Source: Albugo candida (lineage: Eukaryota > Oomycota > Peronosporomycetes > Albuginales > Albuginaceae). From it: a stretch of 64,000 nucleotides of DNA. Every line of letters begins with the position of its first letter. The stretch's first letter is position 1. The DNA is taken from positions 620,001 to 684,000 of the forward strand of contig CAJNAR010000002.1 in assembly GCA_905220665.1 (NCBI GenBank), given 5' to 3'. Under the pieces are notes generated by a model. It was not told the DNA's origin and searched no databases. It saw only the letters and a list, made by a program, of their open reading frames with translations. Below are positions 11,001 through 21,600 of the stretch, in pieces. The translations under genes and the position numbers were made by a program.

Positions 11001-11783
11001 CTATTTGAAATCAGGCTTTGAGTACTTGATAACGCTTTCCAGGAGCATATCATCGGCTCCACCGACTGCTTCACTGAGTGCCGACAAGAACAAAAAATAC
11101 TCACTCCAAGAATGTTCAATCGGTTTTTTGGCCATAAAAAGGCGTGTTGTCTGCGTCCTGGTGATGTTGGGCCGGAATACTTCCTTGATCCGGTCCATCA
11201 CTTCTTCAACGCTAGAGCACTGAGTCATCCATTGAGGGACTTGCTGGTCGTAATAAGTGAGCGCTTTTCCGCTCAGATGCCGTCCTAGGCAGTCCAGCTT
11301 CACCTCCTCACTCCAAATTCCGCCGGATGCTTGCTGGGCGTGCGATAGTTGCTGCAAGAAACGAAAACCCCATCGGGTAAACGGCGCTCCAAGTCCCGAG
11401 TATGTCTCTTTCCCGTCGAATGGCTGAATGGCTAGCTTCATATCCCTTATCGCTGGGAATCTCACTCGGTTTAGCCCATCCAGCGCATTATGTTTCATGG
11501 CATGGACAAAGCTTTTCCTCATCCCGCTTCCACGATGCTGCATTGGTTTTGCATCCAGGGATGACATTGTCAAATCCTGTCCTTGGTTGTGCGGTCCAGC
11601 AAATAAGCTCTCCGCTTGCGCGGGTGGTGCTGGTACGGGCGAGCCGACGCTCCGCTCGGTTTCGATCTTGTCCAGTCGATTTCCGAGTGTCTCCAGCAGC
11701 ATCATCATTCGGTCCATCTTCGACTCATGTGATCCGTCGGATTCTTCCATGGTCTTGGCTGGTGGAATCTTGGTTGGGCTCAT
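11001..11783 (-). pseudogene. Copia element 1 gag, amber-interrupted
   Basis: The frame can start at the ATG embedded in the primer binding site (11783) and runs to a TAG at 11003-11001. The same frame resumes directly after the TAG and continues into protease and integrase, so this is one gag-pol frame with a single nonsense codon, probably an ancestral glutamine. The protein has a Gag-like N-terminal helical and proline/alanine-rich region and a UBN2/gag-type core (WSEYFLFLSALSEAVGG). The upstream frame also extends into the LTR to 11831. Confidence 0.8.
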
Positions 11784-11787
11784 AACC

Positions 11788-11935
11788 TGTTGGCAGGTGA
11801 GCGAAGATGCGGTGTTGCAGGAAATTGCCAAAACTGAGGTTTTATTTTTTAGAAAATCAAAATCCCAAGCAATCGTTTAAACGAAGTTCCAAGTGCGATT
11901 AGAAAGCTAAAACACATTGTTAAGTTCTTTCAACA
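11788..11935 (-). repeat. 5' LTR of copia element 1
   Basis: It begins tgttggcagg and ends tttcaaca on the + strand, the same ends as the partner LTR. The gag frame begins immediately inside it. Confidence 0.93.
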
Positions 11936-12388
11936 AGTAGGACAAATGAGCTGATGGTGTCTAAATTACGAGAATTAGACGAACGGACTTCTCTATAGAC
12001 CTATGCTAGCTTGAATAATAAATATACATACAAAACATACAAAAACAAGTGCCTCTGAGAAAAGATAATTCTCCTTCTCTTTGATTTCCCTGTGGTGACT
12101 TCTCAATGCGCCGGGTACTACGTAATCCACCAATTAAGCAGAAAAAAGCGAAAGACAGCCTTTTTTAACCCCTTTCAACCTTTCCTCTCCAACGAAGCGG
12201 TTCAAGTCAACATTTCGACACAGCCCCAGGTCACCGTCCGCTTGTAGTGACATGGCAACGCTCGTGAGTCACCCAGCCTTACGTGACTGTGTAATGACGC
12301 GGAGAGTGCCCTCACCCCCAGCATGACGGTCCAGAGTGGTAAAGGTGGTACATATGGTACGGCCACTGCATCGTCATAAGGTAATGTC
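11936..12388. other. Gene-free interval
   Basis: I see no gene, repeat or RNA. The interval separates copia element 1 from the LINE relic, and could include 5' untranslated LINE sequence. Confidence 0.4.
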
Positions 12389-13293
12389 AAGGCAATCGCA
12401 AGTGTGGACGAATTTAAACGTCCCACTTTGACAGATATTATTAGGTCCCAGGAGTTCTTACGCAATAACAAGGAACGAATTAGAGCACAATACCGCGTGA
12501 AGCTCCCAAAGCCAATATCTTCAGATATTGCTGCAATTGTGAACTTTATGCTGGAGAGTATCCGTATTGATCAGTTGAGGCCGCCAAAATCGAAGCCGCA
12601 AGGCATTTCAAGATTTCGAAACAGTTTGCCAATGAGTTTTGAAATGGGCCAGGCATTGACTCGCATTCTTATTGGCAAGTTACTGACATCAATCGTCCGG
12701 GTCCACCCCAGCCCAGCGATTGAGTCTCTCCTGGAATGTCGTCAGATTGGACAGTGTCTAAACTCCCAGGGGGATGTGCGTGTGATGGTTACGTCCAAGA
12801 CGCATGTGCACAACTGGAGTGCCGGTCAGTCTCCGTTCTAGGTGAAAAGGTTTTAGTCAAGAATACGACACCTCAGAACGTTGATACTATCGGGATGTAT
12901 TCGGTGTTGGTCTTGAGGTCGAAAAAGAGGTTATTTTGACCTCAAAAAGACGTGTGGGATCCTTCTCGATACCTTTCGAGAGTGAAGTAATTTTTGAATT
13001 CCTCCAAAGGAGTGATTATGTCGACGTGGCGAATTTACTTTGCATTCCCCACGTACCCAGAAGCATTGGTGCGAGCTGAGAAGATATGCGAGAAAATCAC
13101 GTTTGGCAAACAACCCGTCCCAGTTCGGAGAAGACTGCTCCGATTCCGACAGAGCTACCACCTTTCGGTGAACGTGGGCCATACTATTTGAATTTGGGAG
13201 CCTCTGCCACTCCCCCGACTGCAGCTCCAAAACCAAAGAAGAAAACAACAAAAACGGCTTCTTTGGTCGCCTCAAAAACCATGGATAGCTAGA
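12389..13293 (+). pseudogene. LINE ORF1-like relic
   Basis: One frame is open for about 145 codons (12404-12841). Two frame changes later, a Pro/Lys-rich stretch continues to about 13,292 and ends in a stop. ECRQIGQC near 12,735 could be a worn CCHC knuckle, since intact forms have cysteine and histidine at the matching positions. The assignment rests on position upstream of the endonuclease more than on sequence. Confidence 0.4.
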
Positions 13294-14879
13294 TTCCGAT
13301 CCAAAAAAGGGTGACAACAATAGTCCAACGGAACCTATCCGAGCATATTTCGTCGGAATCAAACTATTCTCCGGATACCACACAACCTGGATCACCACAA
13401 TTCTGCAGCCATCCCCTCCAATCCTATAGCTAGTGGACAGTCTATCTTAAGAGAGCTTAACGAAAGCGGGTGAGTGGGATGGAGATATAATTTTGCGAAG
13501 TGGTTCGTTCACGCGGAAATGTCACCATGTGGAGCCATTTCGACACATGGTAGCAAAAGCACGGCCTAGTGCTCTGGATGATTGGGGACCAGAAGTTATT
13601 TCTCTGTAGTCATGACAATAGAGGTGGAGACAAAGGAAGTCGAAGAAGTTGGCAACCTGGAACATGGAACGGCTTCAAACTATTCCAGTAAAACACGATT
13701 GCCAGAAGAAGTAGTCACTTCAAAAGAGGCTAGCCATTTTTGTTCGCAAACGCCACATGAAGGTTGAAAATAGGAGCGAACAACCACAGTTGGCGAGGTG
13801 GAGAGCAATGAAAAGTAATTTCAAAAATTCCATCTATACAACCAGAGCGTACCAGCTGGTCCAAACGGACACACAAATCGAATTTGCGTGCAGGATGATT
13901 CATTTCAGCCCGAATTTCCGGACAAAATCACCCGAGCATCACTTGATCATTAGATTGCTATGCATAGTGTTCTACTTGCCTGTATGGAGTCCAATGACAA
14001 AGCAATGAACGATGTTGCGCATCTCTCCTGGTCAATCGAGTACTCGCTGCTCAGGTTTTGAATGAAGATGCAACGTTGTGACACAATAAAGTCGACATGT
14101 TGGTGGGAAAGTCCCATCGATACGGAATGTGATGTTTAAGAAAAATCGCCATATGGTGGAGGGCGGTGCCGAAAATCGTTCTCGGCTTGTTAAGAATAAT
14201 CAAAGCTCTCGTTATGATCGAACTCCTACTTTTGTGTACTGCCCCCATTCCTTCCACAAATGATCACCGGGTCCAATATCTCACAGATTGGCCAGTGCTT
14301 TAGATTCCGAGCCATAACGTCCGATCACTGCCAGCCAATGTGCTACTATCGTAGTCACGAAAAGAGGTAGGCATCAATTTTCATTTCCAATGGTCTGGAG
14401 TTAAATGGAAAGGAATTATCTGTAGTGAATTCGACGAGATCTCCCTCAAAAGTTACTTTTTCCCGGAAGAATTAGCAACACTACACCTCTCATTCAAGAT
14501 GGTGACAAGAAATTGACTGCTGGTACACTTCGAAGTGAATGCTAAGGGCTCCTCGATTATTTCAGCGTGGTACAATATCCCAGCACACAACGTGGATGTA
14601 AATGAAATTCATATAAGGGTCCTCTTTTTATCTATCACGTCCTATGAGAACACTCTATTATTTTGTTCAAGAAAGTAAGTTTCACGATCACAACCAGCTG
14701 GAATCATTTCAGTTTTTAGTACATTTGAAAATACAGCGCAAATGTTGGTCAAAGACCACAACAGTACTTTTCTACGCCCAACTCAAAATCGCAGTGGTGT
14801 AACGACAATCCTTCTTCAGCACTTCTCGGCTATGAAAAATATTTAGAACTCACCGAACGAAGCAATCATAATTGCTATT

Positions 14880-16140
14880 TGGTTTATGGACTTCTCATCA
14901 CGATACACCGGTGTATATTGAAAATGTCAATGCACCGGCCAAACCGGTCATCCAACACTTTCAAATCGGACTCAATACATCTCGTATTTGATGATTTTGA
15001 TACCCCACTAGATCCATCCATCGATCCTTCGAGTGGAGTAACAACTTGCCACGAACCAAGTCGATTAGAGTGTTTGTAATGGCTTTCGCAGTTGGATGCG
15101 GTAGACGCTTGGCGAATCCAACATCCGACTGAAAAAATAGTTAGGTCGGAACAGCTACTTCATATGGTATGCAAAACCTCTGCATATTTCCGTCCACGAC
15201 ATGCGGGAGATCATATGGCAAAAAATGTAATTTCTGCAAATCCAACTCAATTTCCGGGGCGAGAATACTAAAAAACTTCTTCTTTATGACTAGTTGGATA
15301 TCCTCAAGTTGTCGAAGCAATCGAATTAAGAGAAAATTCGGTGCTTGAACAGTGCGGACAACTTCGAATCCCGGAATAATGTGGGATAGTTGCAGACGCA
15401 AATCAAGAAATAGCATCAAGAAATTGAAAAAAATATCTCACAAGATAGCCGACAAGATGTCGAGTCTAGCAAGCGTGTTTTGGAAGCCGTAGCCGCTCGA
15501 TATCGGAGTCACGACACCAATCAGTTATAACATTTTTACGAATCGAGTCTCGAACAATTTAGAATTTCGGTCGAGAAAGATGACAAATACAACCAAGGAG
15601 AAAGCTTCTATCATCACGTGAAGCATACGAAGAACTCTTCCAAGCATTCTTTTTGCCCTCCGGATAGCTCTTGTCGTCGTGTGCCGAATGAAAATGTGAC
15701 GAAAAAATGTGGCACCCTGCCATCAATCCCGAGTGAAATTATTGACGAATTCAGATATCATTACTGTGCTTCAATTGGACATCACTATAGCTCCGAGACC
15801 GACCCAGCTGATCCATGCGAAACAAATAAAAAAAGCTACTTTATTCGAGTTGAGTTTCCCTACGTCAGAAGAGCAAGACCGTCTCTCAACTCACATAAGT
15901 ACGGCCGAGATGGTGGAATCAATGAAGCACATGGGGAGTCATTCTTGGCCTACCAGCTGCATTTCATCAACTTGATCCGGAAACGTTTGGCGATTGTATG
16001 AAGATCTTGTTCGAATATCAGCTGGAAAGAGGTATCTTACTTCGATTACAACGCCTTTCGGCAATCACCTTGTTATACAAAAGGAATCGCGAGGTGAAAG
16101 TGTCTAGTCAAAAATGTTACAGGTTCATTAAACCACTGGA
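14880..16140 (+). pseudogene. LINE endonuclease and reverse transcriptase N-terminal relic
   Basis: The APE-type endonuclease signature DAWR..HP at about 15,095-15,118 is the clearest single motif, preceded by the worn GDFN-like DDFDTPLDP at about 14,990. The segment 15,618-16,130 reads as the linker and RT-0/RT-1 region typical of oomycete LINEs, switching between frames at about 15,880 and 15,950. The fragment could not encode active enzyme. Confidence 0.66.
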
Positions 16141-17413
16141 GTACCATTACAGGAAAAAATGAAGCATTTTGAAGACTTAAAAGCATGATGATTACCTCTT
16201 GTATAGACAGAAGAGTTTTAATTTGTACAAGGATCACTGTAAACATGAATTTATTTATGATCCGGATAAGGTTATCTCCGAGTACCGAAGTACACCTTTG
16301 TCAAATTGCAGCTCTTGGCTCTATATTTGATAGCATCAAACTACGATATTGCTAGAGAGACAAATATCCGGGCTGATTTACTAGCCCTTTGGGATGACAC
16401 CGTGCTTCCATTTGTGCAATTGTGCAGACGCAGACGTGGCCGATCTGATAGAAAAATGCGATTGATGAGAAACTCTATCGAGACTAGCATAGCAGGTCTA
16501 GCATCGTGTGGACTTCGATTTATCCATTCGATCAAGATAGATGAAAGACTATATCAATTTCTATTACCGTAACACGCACCTTAGAAGGGAGAATGACCTA
16601 GGAAAGACAAGTATTGCGTCAATTTTTACATATATTCAAGATCGACTAATTTGTGCATTCGTTTGTTTGATGTTACCAATTTCATTCGTGCGGTAAATCG
16701 AGGGATCAAAGTCACGTATCAGATGATGACGATAAAGATCCTAATGAACCTGAAGAAAAATGCAAGCATACTCATAAAAAATGTGCTTTTATTATCAAGT
16801 AGTCAGACAAAGCATGTGGAGAAAACGCCGAGAGAAGCTCTCCAAGAGACCAACGCAATAAGAGTTTAAGGCTCGATGTATACAAGGAGAACTGTTCAAC
16901 TTCATTAAATATGATGTAATCAAGAATGATCCGTTCAACTTCATCTAGCTGATACCAATCCGTCAGCAGACTCGATGACAGCAAAAGATTGCTTGCTAAA
17001 ATGGATATCAACTTTCTTTGTTTTCATCATATATTTTCAGAACAAGGAGTCAATTTGTAAAAGATCCCTTTCGTCAATTTAGTGGGTACATGAATCACTA
17101 CATCACATTATCAGACAGTACTGGCTGAACGAGCGGAAGGAAAGGTACTTGAATGTACAAGGGTACTACTCAAAGAATAAAAGCGCAGCCAGATGAGAGA
17201 CCCTAGAATGTTTCTTTGATACTCTCACAATTCACATCACTTGAGGAGACGATACATAAAGACAGCATATGAGAATACGCAATCTACATTCAACCTGGAG
17301 TTAAATCTGTTTGCATCCGTTGAAGCGTTCATTGAGACTACATACAAGAATGGAATAAACTAAAGATAAAAGAGTAGACAAATTGAGTAAATAACTGAAG
17401 TCTTGCACTTCGA

Positions 17414-17990
17414 GTGAATGAGCGGAAGAAGTACACATTATTGTATAATGAACGTAATAAGCTGTTTGGCACATATGCCACAAACAGAGAAATATGGTTC
17501 ACTTCGTGTCCATACAGGAATCCTAGCTTTCTGAAAGATTTTTTTCATGACTTTCGTCTCGTCGATGACCAGTATATAAGAGTTATTCTGAAAAGAATAT
17601 GGCATTTAACACTCTCTGCACATGATCGACTACGTAGTGCAGCAATTCAAAACATTTCTTGGGTCATTCTTACTGGATCTCCAATGCTTTCTAGCTCACT
17701 GATCTCTTCTCTGAACATCGACATACTCGTCAAATTGTTGCACAAGTAATTGAACAAGCCATGACACGCTTCGTTTTCAACCGGGCTATAAATGCGTCAA
17801 AATGCAAGTTAAGTATGATTCGGAAAGGCATCTATCCTCTTTCTGCATCTCAACTTTGATTAAATGAATTAGTACAGGGTGCACTTGGCGCACGGATCTC
17901 TGTACACGCGTCTTTGATCTTAGTTGCACGTGAAATAGGAGGACATATCTTTGAGCTAAATTTAATGATAGCTTTACACCCGCATCAGAT
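17414..17990 (+). pseudogene. LINE C-terminal domain relic
   Basis: One frame of 111 codons (17414-17749) contains VDDQYIRVILKRIWHLTL. A second frame from about 17,724 carries TRQIVAQVIEQAMTRF and, after one stop, GALGARISVHASLILVAREIG. Its place 1.3-1.9 kb after the RT region suits the long C-terminal domain of oomycete LINEs, but no diagnostic motif was found. An unrelated captured sequence is possible. Confidence 0.35.
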
Positions 17991-18100
17991 GTATCTCTTT
18001 CATCTTGTTTTCGCCGCGAAATGAGATGATTTGGACGTTCTTATAATATGACTCAAATGATTTTTAGATCATTAGCTTCTCCCCAAGGACAAGCTTCACT

Positions 18101-19938
18101 TTCTCGTCGACGTGTAATGATTCTGCTCCTGCATGAGGATTGATGACAGTTTTTTTCAACGGTGGTATCGTATAGTTGATAAAATCTGTTTTTATCACGT
18201 CGCAGCTTGTTAAATATGTTTGTTCGCGACGTCACTTCCAACGCGCGTAATGATGTATAGAATCGACTTTACTTTTTGGATCCAAGATAAATCTTTCCGT
18301 CGCGTTTTGGACAATTGATGTATCCCTCCGTGCTCCATTTCATCCAATTGGACAATGGAATTCTACAGAAGTGGAAAAATTCCTTATATGGATCGATGAG
18401 AAGTCTATCTGGCTTATACAGGTTGCACAAGTCTATCTGGCTTATACAGGTTGCACATTAGGACTTTATCGTCAGCTTCAAAATAACACCGCGTTCCGAC
18501 CCAGTAAGGCACTCAATCCATCACACCTCTATGCATTCGCTATTCATCTTATTCATCGATTTCATTATCGTCTTTTCCACTTTGTGATGACATCAAGGAT
18601 TTGATCACGAAAAAAAATATAGATTCACCAGATCCTGATAGGCGTTAATGCGCTGAGGTAATTCTCCCATCGCATAAATTTCAACAGCTTCATAAGCCAA
18701 TGTGGCAACGATGCTGATGCAGTATGCCAGAGAATTTGCTAAACTTATTGATTTTTTTAAGGCTCCGAATTATACGGTCCTCAACGGCGTTTATTCCATT
18801 CCTTCGCTTGTCTTTTGTATTCATTTCTACCGGGTCGATTCTTAATGAATCGATAATCATTATAGCGTCTACATTCAGTCCCAGTATAGGATTTCTTTAC
18901 GTCTTAATCATAAGGGATGTCCTGTGCTCGTAGATCAAGACGCTTCAATTATCGCTCTCAGATCAAAACAGTATCTAAGGACGATTTTAGCTCTTAGAGA
19001 AGTCCCATGATCCTGCAGGGAACAGAATAAGAAGACGAATAAGCATTCCTAGCGTGTATCTTGTTGTTTTATCAGGTAGAAGCTGATTGTGATGAAAGAA
19101 CTTTGTATGTTAAACACTGGGTAGAATGCAGAGCCACTGCAGCCAAATTTGAATAAAGCGACGAACTTGCAGAGTGACGTGCCCATCAGCATATGCATGG
19201 GCTATTACGGTATGTGTGAGTAGGGCAAACGACTACACAGTCGAGTACTTTTTTGCAAAATTTAGAATTAGACCATTCGTCATGTTCACGGTCGTCAAGG
19301 AAACGCACTAACGATCCTCGCAAAGGAGTTCGCAAAGCAAGCGTTTCTTTGCGCTACCGATGTAGCACGCCTAAGCACCAGACCATACTTATTGACTCAG
19401 GATTGTATGTAATATATTTTGAATCTGGCAACAAAGTATGACCAATCCAGCTTTCTATCAGTTTGGTAGATCGAAGAGTGGGAATAGACGATTAAGAATT
19501 GGTATGGTGCAACACGAACAAGAAAAATTGTTTTCTGGCTGGATGCGCTCCATTTTTTACAGGATCACCTACAGCATTGTTGGAACACGTTAACAGGATC
19601 GTCCAGCAAAAGAATGCAGGTGTGTGGATTCTTACGCATAGATAATGACTTAGAATGTCGGACACATATGCGTACATTGAGAAGAGTTGTGTAAGCGTTT
19701 GAGAGATCCGCAATGATAATGTAAGTCTTTTCGGTCAAATGTGAGAAAGCCACGCAATAAATCTAAAGTCAGAGTCACAGAGTAGTCAGTTATGATACCC
19801 CTGCTAGATTGTGGGAATGGTAAAGATTGCACGGTGGTGAGTTTGCTTCTACAAAGATTGGTTATAACTCGCAGCAAACTTGATGAGGACCTAAAAGAGA
19901 ATCCTAGCTGATCTCTAGCTCTCCAAATTGGTAGAAAC
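18101..19938. other. Gene-free interval between LINE relic and CCG copy 3
   Basis: No intact gene is visible. The - strand of 19,565-19,753 reads a short hydrophobic frame containing CILLLDDP, which superficially resembles an ATPase Walker B site but has no supporting motifs. Positions 19,230-19,260 ('cagtcgagtact') echo 22,850-22,860 in the CCG 5' flank. Confidence 0.35.
18402..18457. repeat. 28-bp direct duplication
   Basis: A 28-base unit starting agtctatctggcttatacag occurs twice head to tail at 18402-18429 and 18430-18457 with no difference. It has no recognised function and lies in decayed sequence 3' of the LINE. Confidence 0.9.
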
Positions 19939-21600
19939 CTACTCAACCATACTCGCTCTAGCAGGAATCCATTTCGTGCGGAAGCGAGTAGCTCTGCATC
20001 CGTTGAACCTACTTCCGATTGTATTCGAAGACATCACTCGAATCATAGAGATATCCAACACTTGCCTACCATCCATGTTTAAAGTTCCACATGTGCTGTA
20101 ACAAGTAGATTCTTCTGGAAAACCTACCATCCAAAATCGAACCAAATCTGTGATCAAAATATCCAACGTTGAGGTCAAGCAAGTAAAGCAATCAATGTCG
20201 GGAGTTTTCGGGCGTCCTGTACTGACTAAATGTTTGATTTTTGGCAATGAGGGCGCCACGATATCATATCCATGACTGGAAGGTAGCATGTCGAAAGAGT
20301 GACAAAATTGGTCCGGAATAGGAGTCACTTTTTTGCAAAGTTTCATCCCCAGCTCAGATCCGAAAGAAATGCATCCAGAGATGGTGTGCAAGGATTCTTC
20401 CGATAAAACCAAGAAATCAATGCTTGAAAGGATTTTCGCATCAATTTTAGATAGATGCTGCAAGCAAACCTTACACCACTCGCGCTCTCCCAGCTCATGC
20501 TCTACCCACATACAACTTGAAGTTTGCGGTATAAGCATTGTTTCCTGGACGGCTTCTTTCTTTTTGAGATCTCTTTGTACCATATTGTAGTAGATCTTGC
20601 CTTGGGAAGGTGAAACATTATTGGTTTTTATAGCGAGGGATATACACGAATCTAATGAGTGAAAAGTGATCCGTCCGCAAGTCTCGTCACACTGAAGGTA
20701 AAAATCAAAAGCAGCCTGTACTATCACAAAAAATAAATATTGTGTGTCTCCTTCACGATATCCTTCATAGCCATACTCGATGCTGGATAGAGCAACCAGT
20801 AATGCCATTCTAGATGAAACATCAGACATACAAGCAAGGCAATTTCTTCTTGGTTTTTGACTTGTGATAAACTGGATGCATTGTGGCTCCCATTTTACAG
20901 TCCAATGAATAGCTCTTACCGCAAAAGCCAACTCCTGGGGACCCGTATAGTCAACCGGACTGGGAAAAATGACATGCTCTGACGAATACGGACGAGGCAC
21001 AAATAGTTTTTTGACAAGATGATCACAATATTCAGCATCAAATTCGTATTGAATTCCACTGCATACACCCGATAATGAACAAGGCTTAAAAATGTTACGT
21101 TGATGTGTGTGAAGCACATGCAAATAATATTCCTTTGTATCCATTGTAATCAATTTTAATTTCTGTATGCCTTCGGAGCTGCTCGTCATTCTGAGACAGA
21201 GGCCGCAGTCAAAACTCGTTTGCACACTTGTGAGAATGCACAGCGGCTTCAGCTGTTCATTTACAGCAATTTGTAGATTCGATGAAGATGCCAGGGACTC
21301 CACATGCTCAAGAATTGTCACTGTGACGGAGCCGCATTTAGTTTCATGCCGACAGTCAAGCTCTGCGCTGATAAAAGAACAAGCCTGACCAGATGCTTGG
21401 AATTTTGCTATTTTGATGGACAAGTCGTTCGTGGAGATAGATGTCAGCGAAAGACGATCCAGTCCGGCAATATCTACCAGGCAGGACTGGCACCGGCTTA
21501 GGTCACTTTTGTGATTGAATTCTACGGTGATTATTCCTCGCTGGTTGGCCGCAGTTAGAAGCCATAGAAATGAGAATAGAAGCCAATGTTGATGCACCAT
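19939..21600 (-). CDS. CCG-class secreted cysteine-rich protein, copy 3 (intact)
   Basis: The frame encodes 553 residues when started at the ATG aligned with the paralogues (21600, MVHQHWLL); ten further in-frame codons lie upstream, to 21630. A signal peptide of about 20 residues (LLFSFLWLL core) is followed by C-x2-C-x5-G (CQSCLVDIAG), and further CxxC motifs recur (CGLCLRMTSS, CLACMSDVSS, CKVCLQHLS, CFTCLTST). There is no transmembrane segment after the signal peptide and no RxLR motif was noticed. In Albugo, secreted CCG proteins include candidates delivered to plant cells; function here is inferred only from family membership. The gene sits in an inverted segmental duplicate relative to copy 4 at 30,090. 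It is one of two uninterrupted copies in the window. Confidence 0.87.
   Translation of the reverse strand: MVHQHWLLFSFLWLLTAANQRGIITVEFNHKSDLSRCQSCLVDIAGLDRLSLTSISTNDLSIKIAKFQASGQACSFISAELDCRHETKCGSVTVTILEHVESLASSSNLQIAVNEQLKPLCILTSVQTSFDCGLCLRMTSSSEGIQKLKLITMDTKEYYLHVLHTHQRNIFKPCSLSGVCSGIQYEFDAEYCDHLVKKLFVPRPYSSEHVIFPSPVDYTGPQELAFAVRAIHWTVKWEPQCIQFITSQKPRRNCLACMSDVSSRMALLVALSSIEYGYEGYREGDTQYLFFVIVQAAFDFYLQCDETCGRITFHSLDSCISLAIKTNNVSPSQGKIYYNMVQRDLKKKEAVQETMLIPQTSSCMWVEHELGEREWCKVCLQHLSKIDAKILSSIDFLVLSEESLHTISGCISFGSELGMKLCKKVTPIPDQFCHSFDMLPSSHGYDIVAPSLPKIKHLVSTGRPKTPDIDCFTCLTSTLDILITDLVRFWMVGFPEESTCYSTCGTLNMDGRQVLDISMIRVMSSNTIGSRFNGCRATRFRTKWIPARASMVE

Larger units (their letters stand above)
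7408..11935 (-). mobile_element. Ty1/copia LTR retrotransposon, element 1 (decayed)
   Basis: The element is 4,528 bp with 148-bp LTRs bounded by TG...CA, and is transcribed on the - strand. Next to the 5' LTR is a primer binding site, ggttatgagccc (11786-11775 on the - strand), complementary to the anticodon region of initiator tRNA-Met, as in copia-type priming. Next to the 3' LTR is a purine tract (complement of 7556-7568, ggaaaggaaggag). The internal order is gag, zinc knuckle, protease, integrase, reverse transcriptase, RNase H, which is the copia order. Coding parts are broken by stops, frameshifts and a deletion. No clean target duplication is seen: 'gtata' lies on the left and 'agtag' on the right. 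Confidence 0.93.
12389..18100 (+). mobile_element. Degenerate LINE (non-LTR retrotransposon) relic
   Basis: Across nearly 6 kb of + strand, protein-like stretches alternate between frames and follow LINE order. At the start is an ORF1-like stretch (12389-12840). Endonuclease motifs follow at about 14,890-15,130: DTPVYIENVNAP, LVFDDFDTPLDP (a decayed GDFN-P motif) and LDAVDAWRIQHP. Reverse-transcriptase fingers lie at about 15,870-16,130: ISTAEMVESMKHMG, LPAAFHQLDPETFGDC and RLQRLSAITLLYK. A C-terminal stretch with a LINE-like look covers 17,414-17,990. Stops and frameshifts are everywhere and no YADD box was found. The boundaries are estimates, and no poly-A tail or target duplication was identified. 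Confidence 0.68.

Noticed and set aside
11402..11880. Long + strand frames opposite copia element 1 gag
   Set aside because: They mirror the gag coding strand; no independent motif or plausible promoter.
17720..17990. Virus-derived histone gene
   Set aside because: The resemblance is only to hydrophobic spacing. The position behind LINE RT motifs gives a simpler explanation.
19565..19753. Possible ABC-type ATPase remnant (CILLLDDP) on the - strand
   Set aside because: There is only one short Walker-B-like string; no Walker A, signature motif or flanking similarity.
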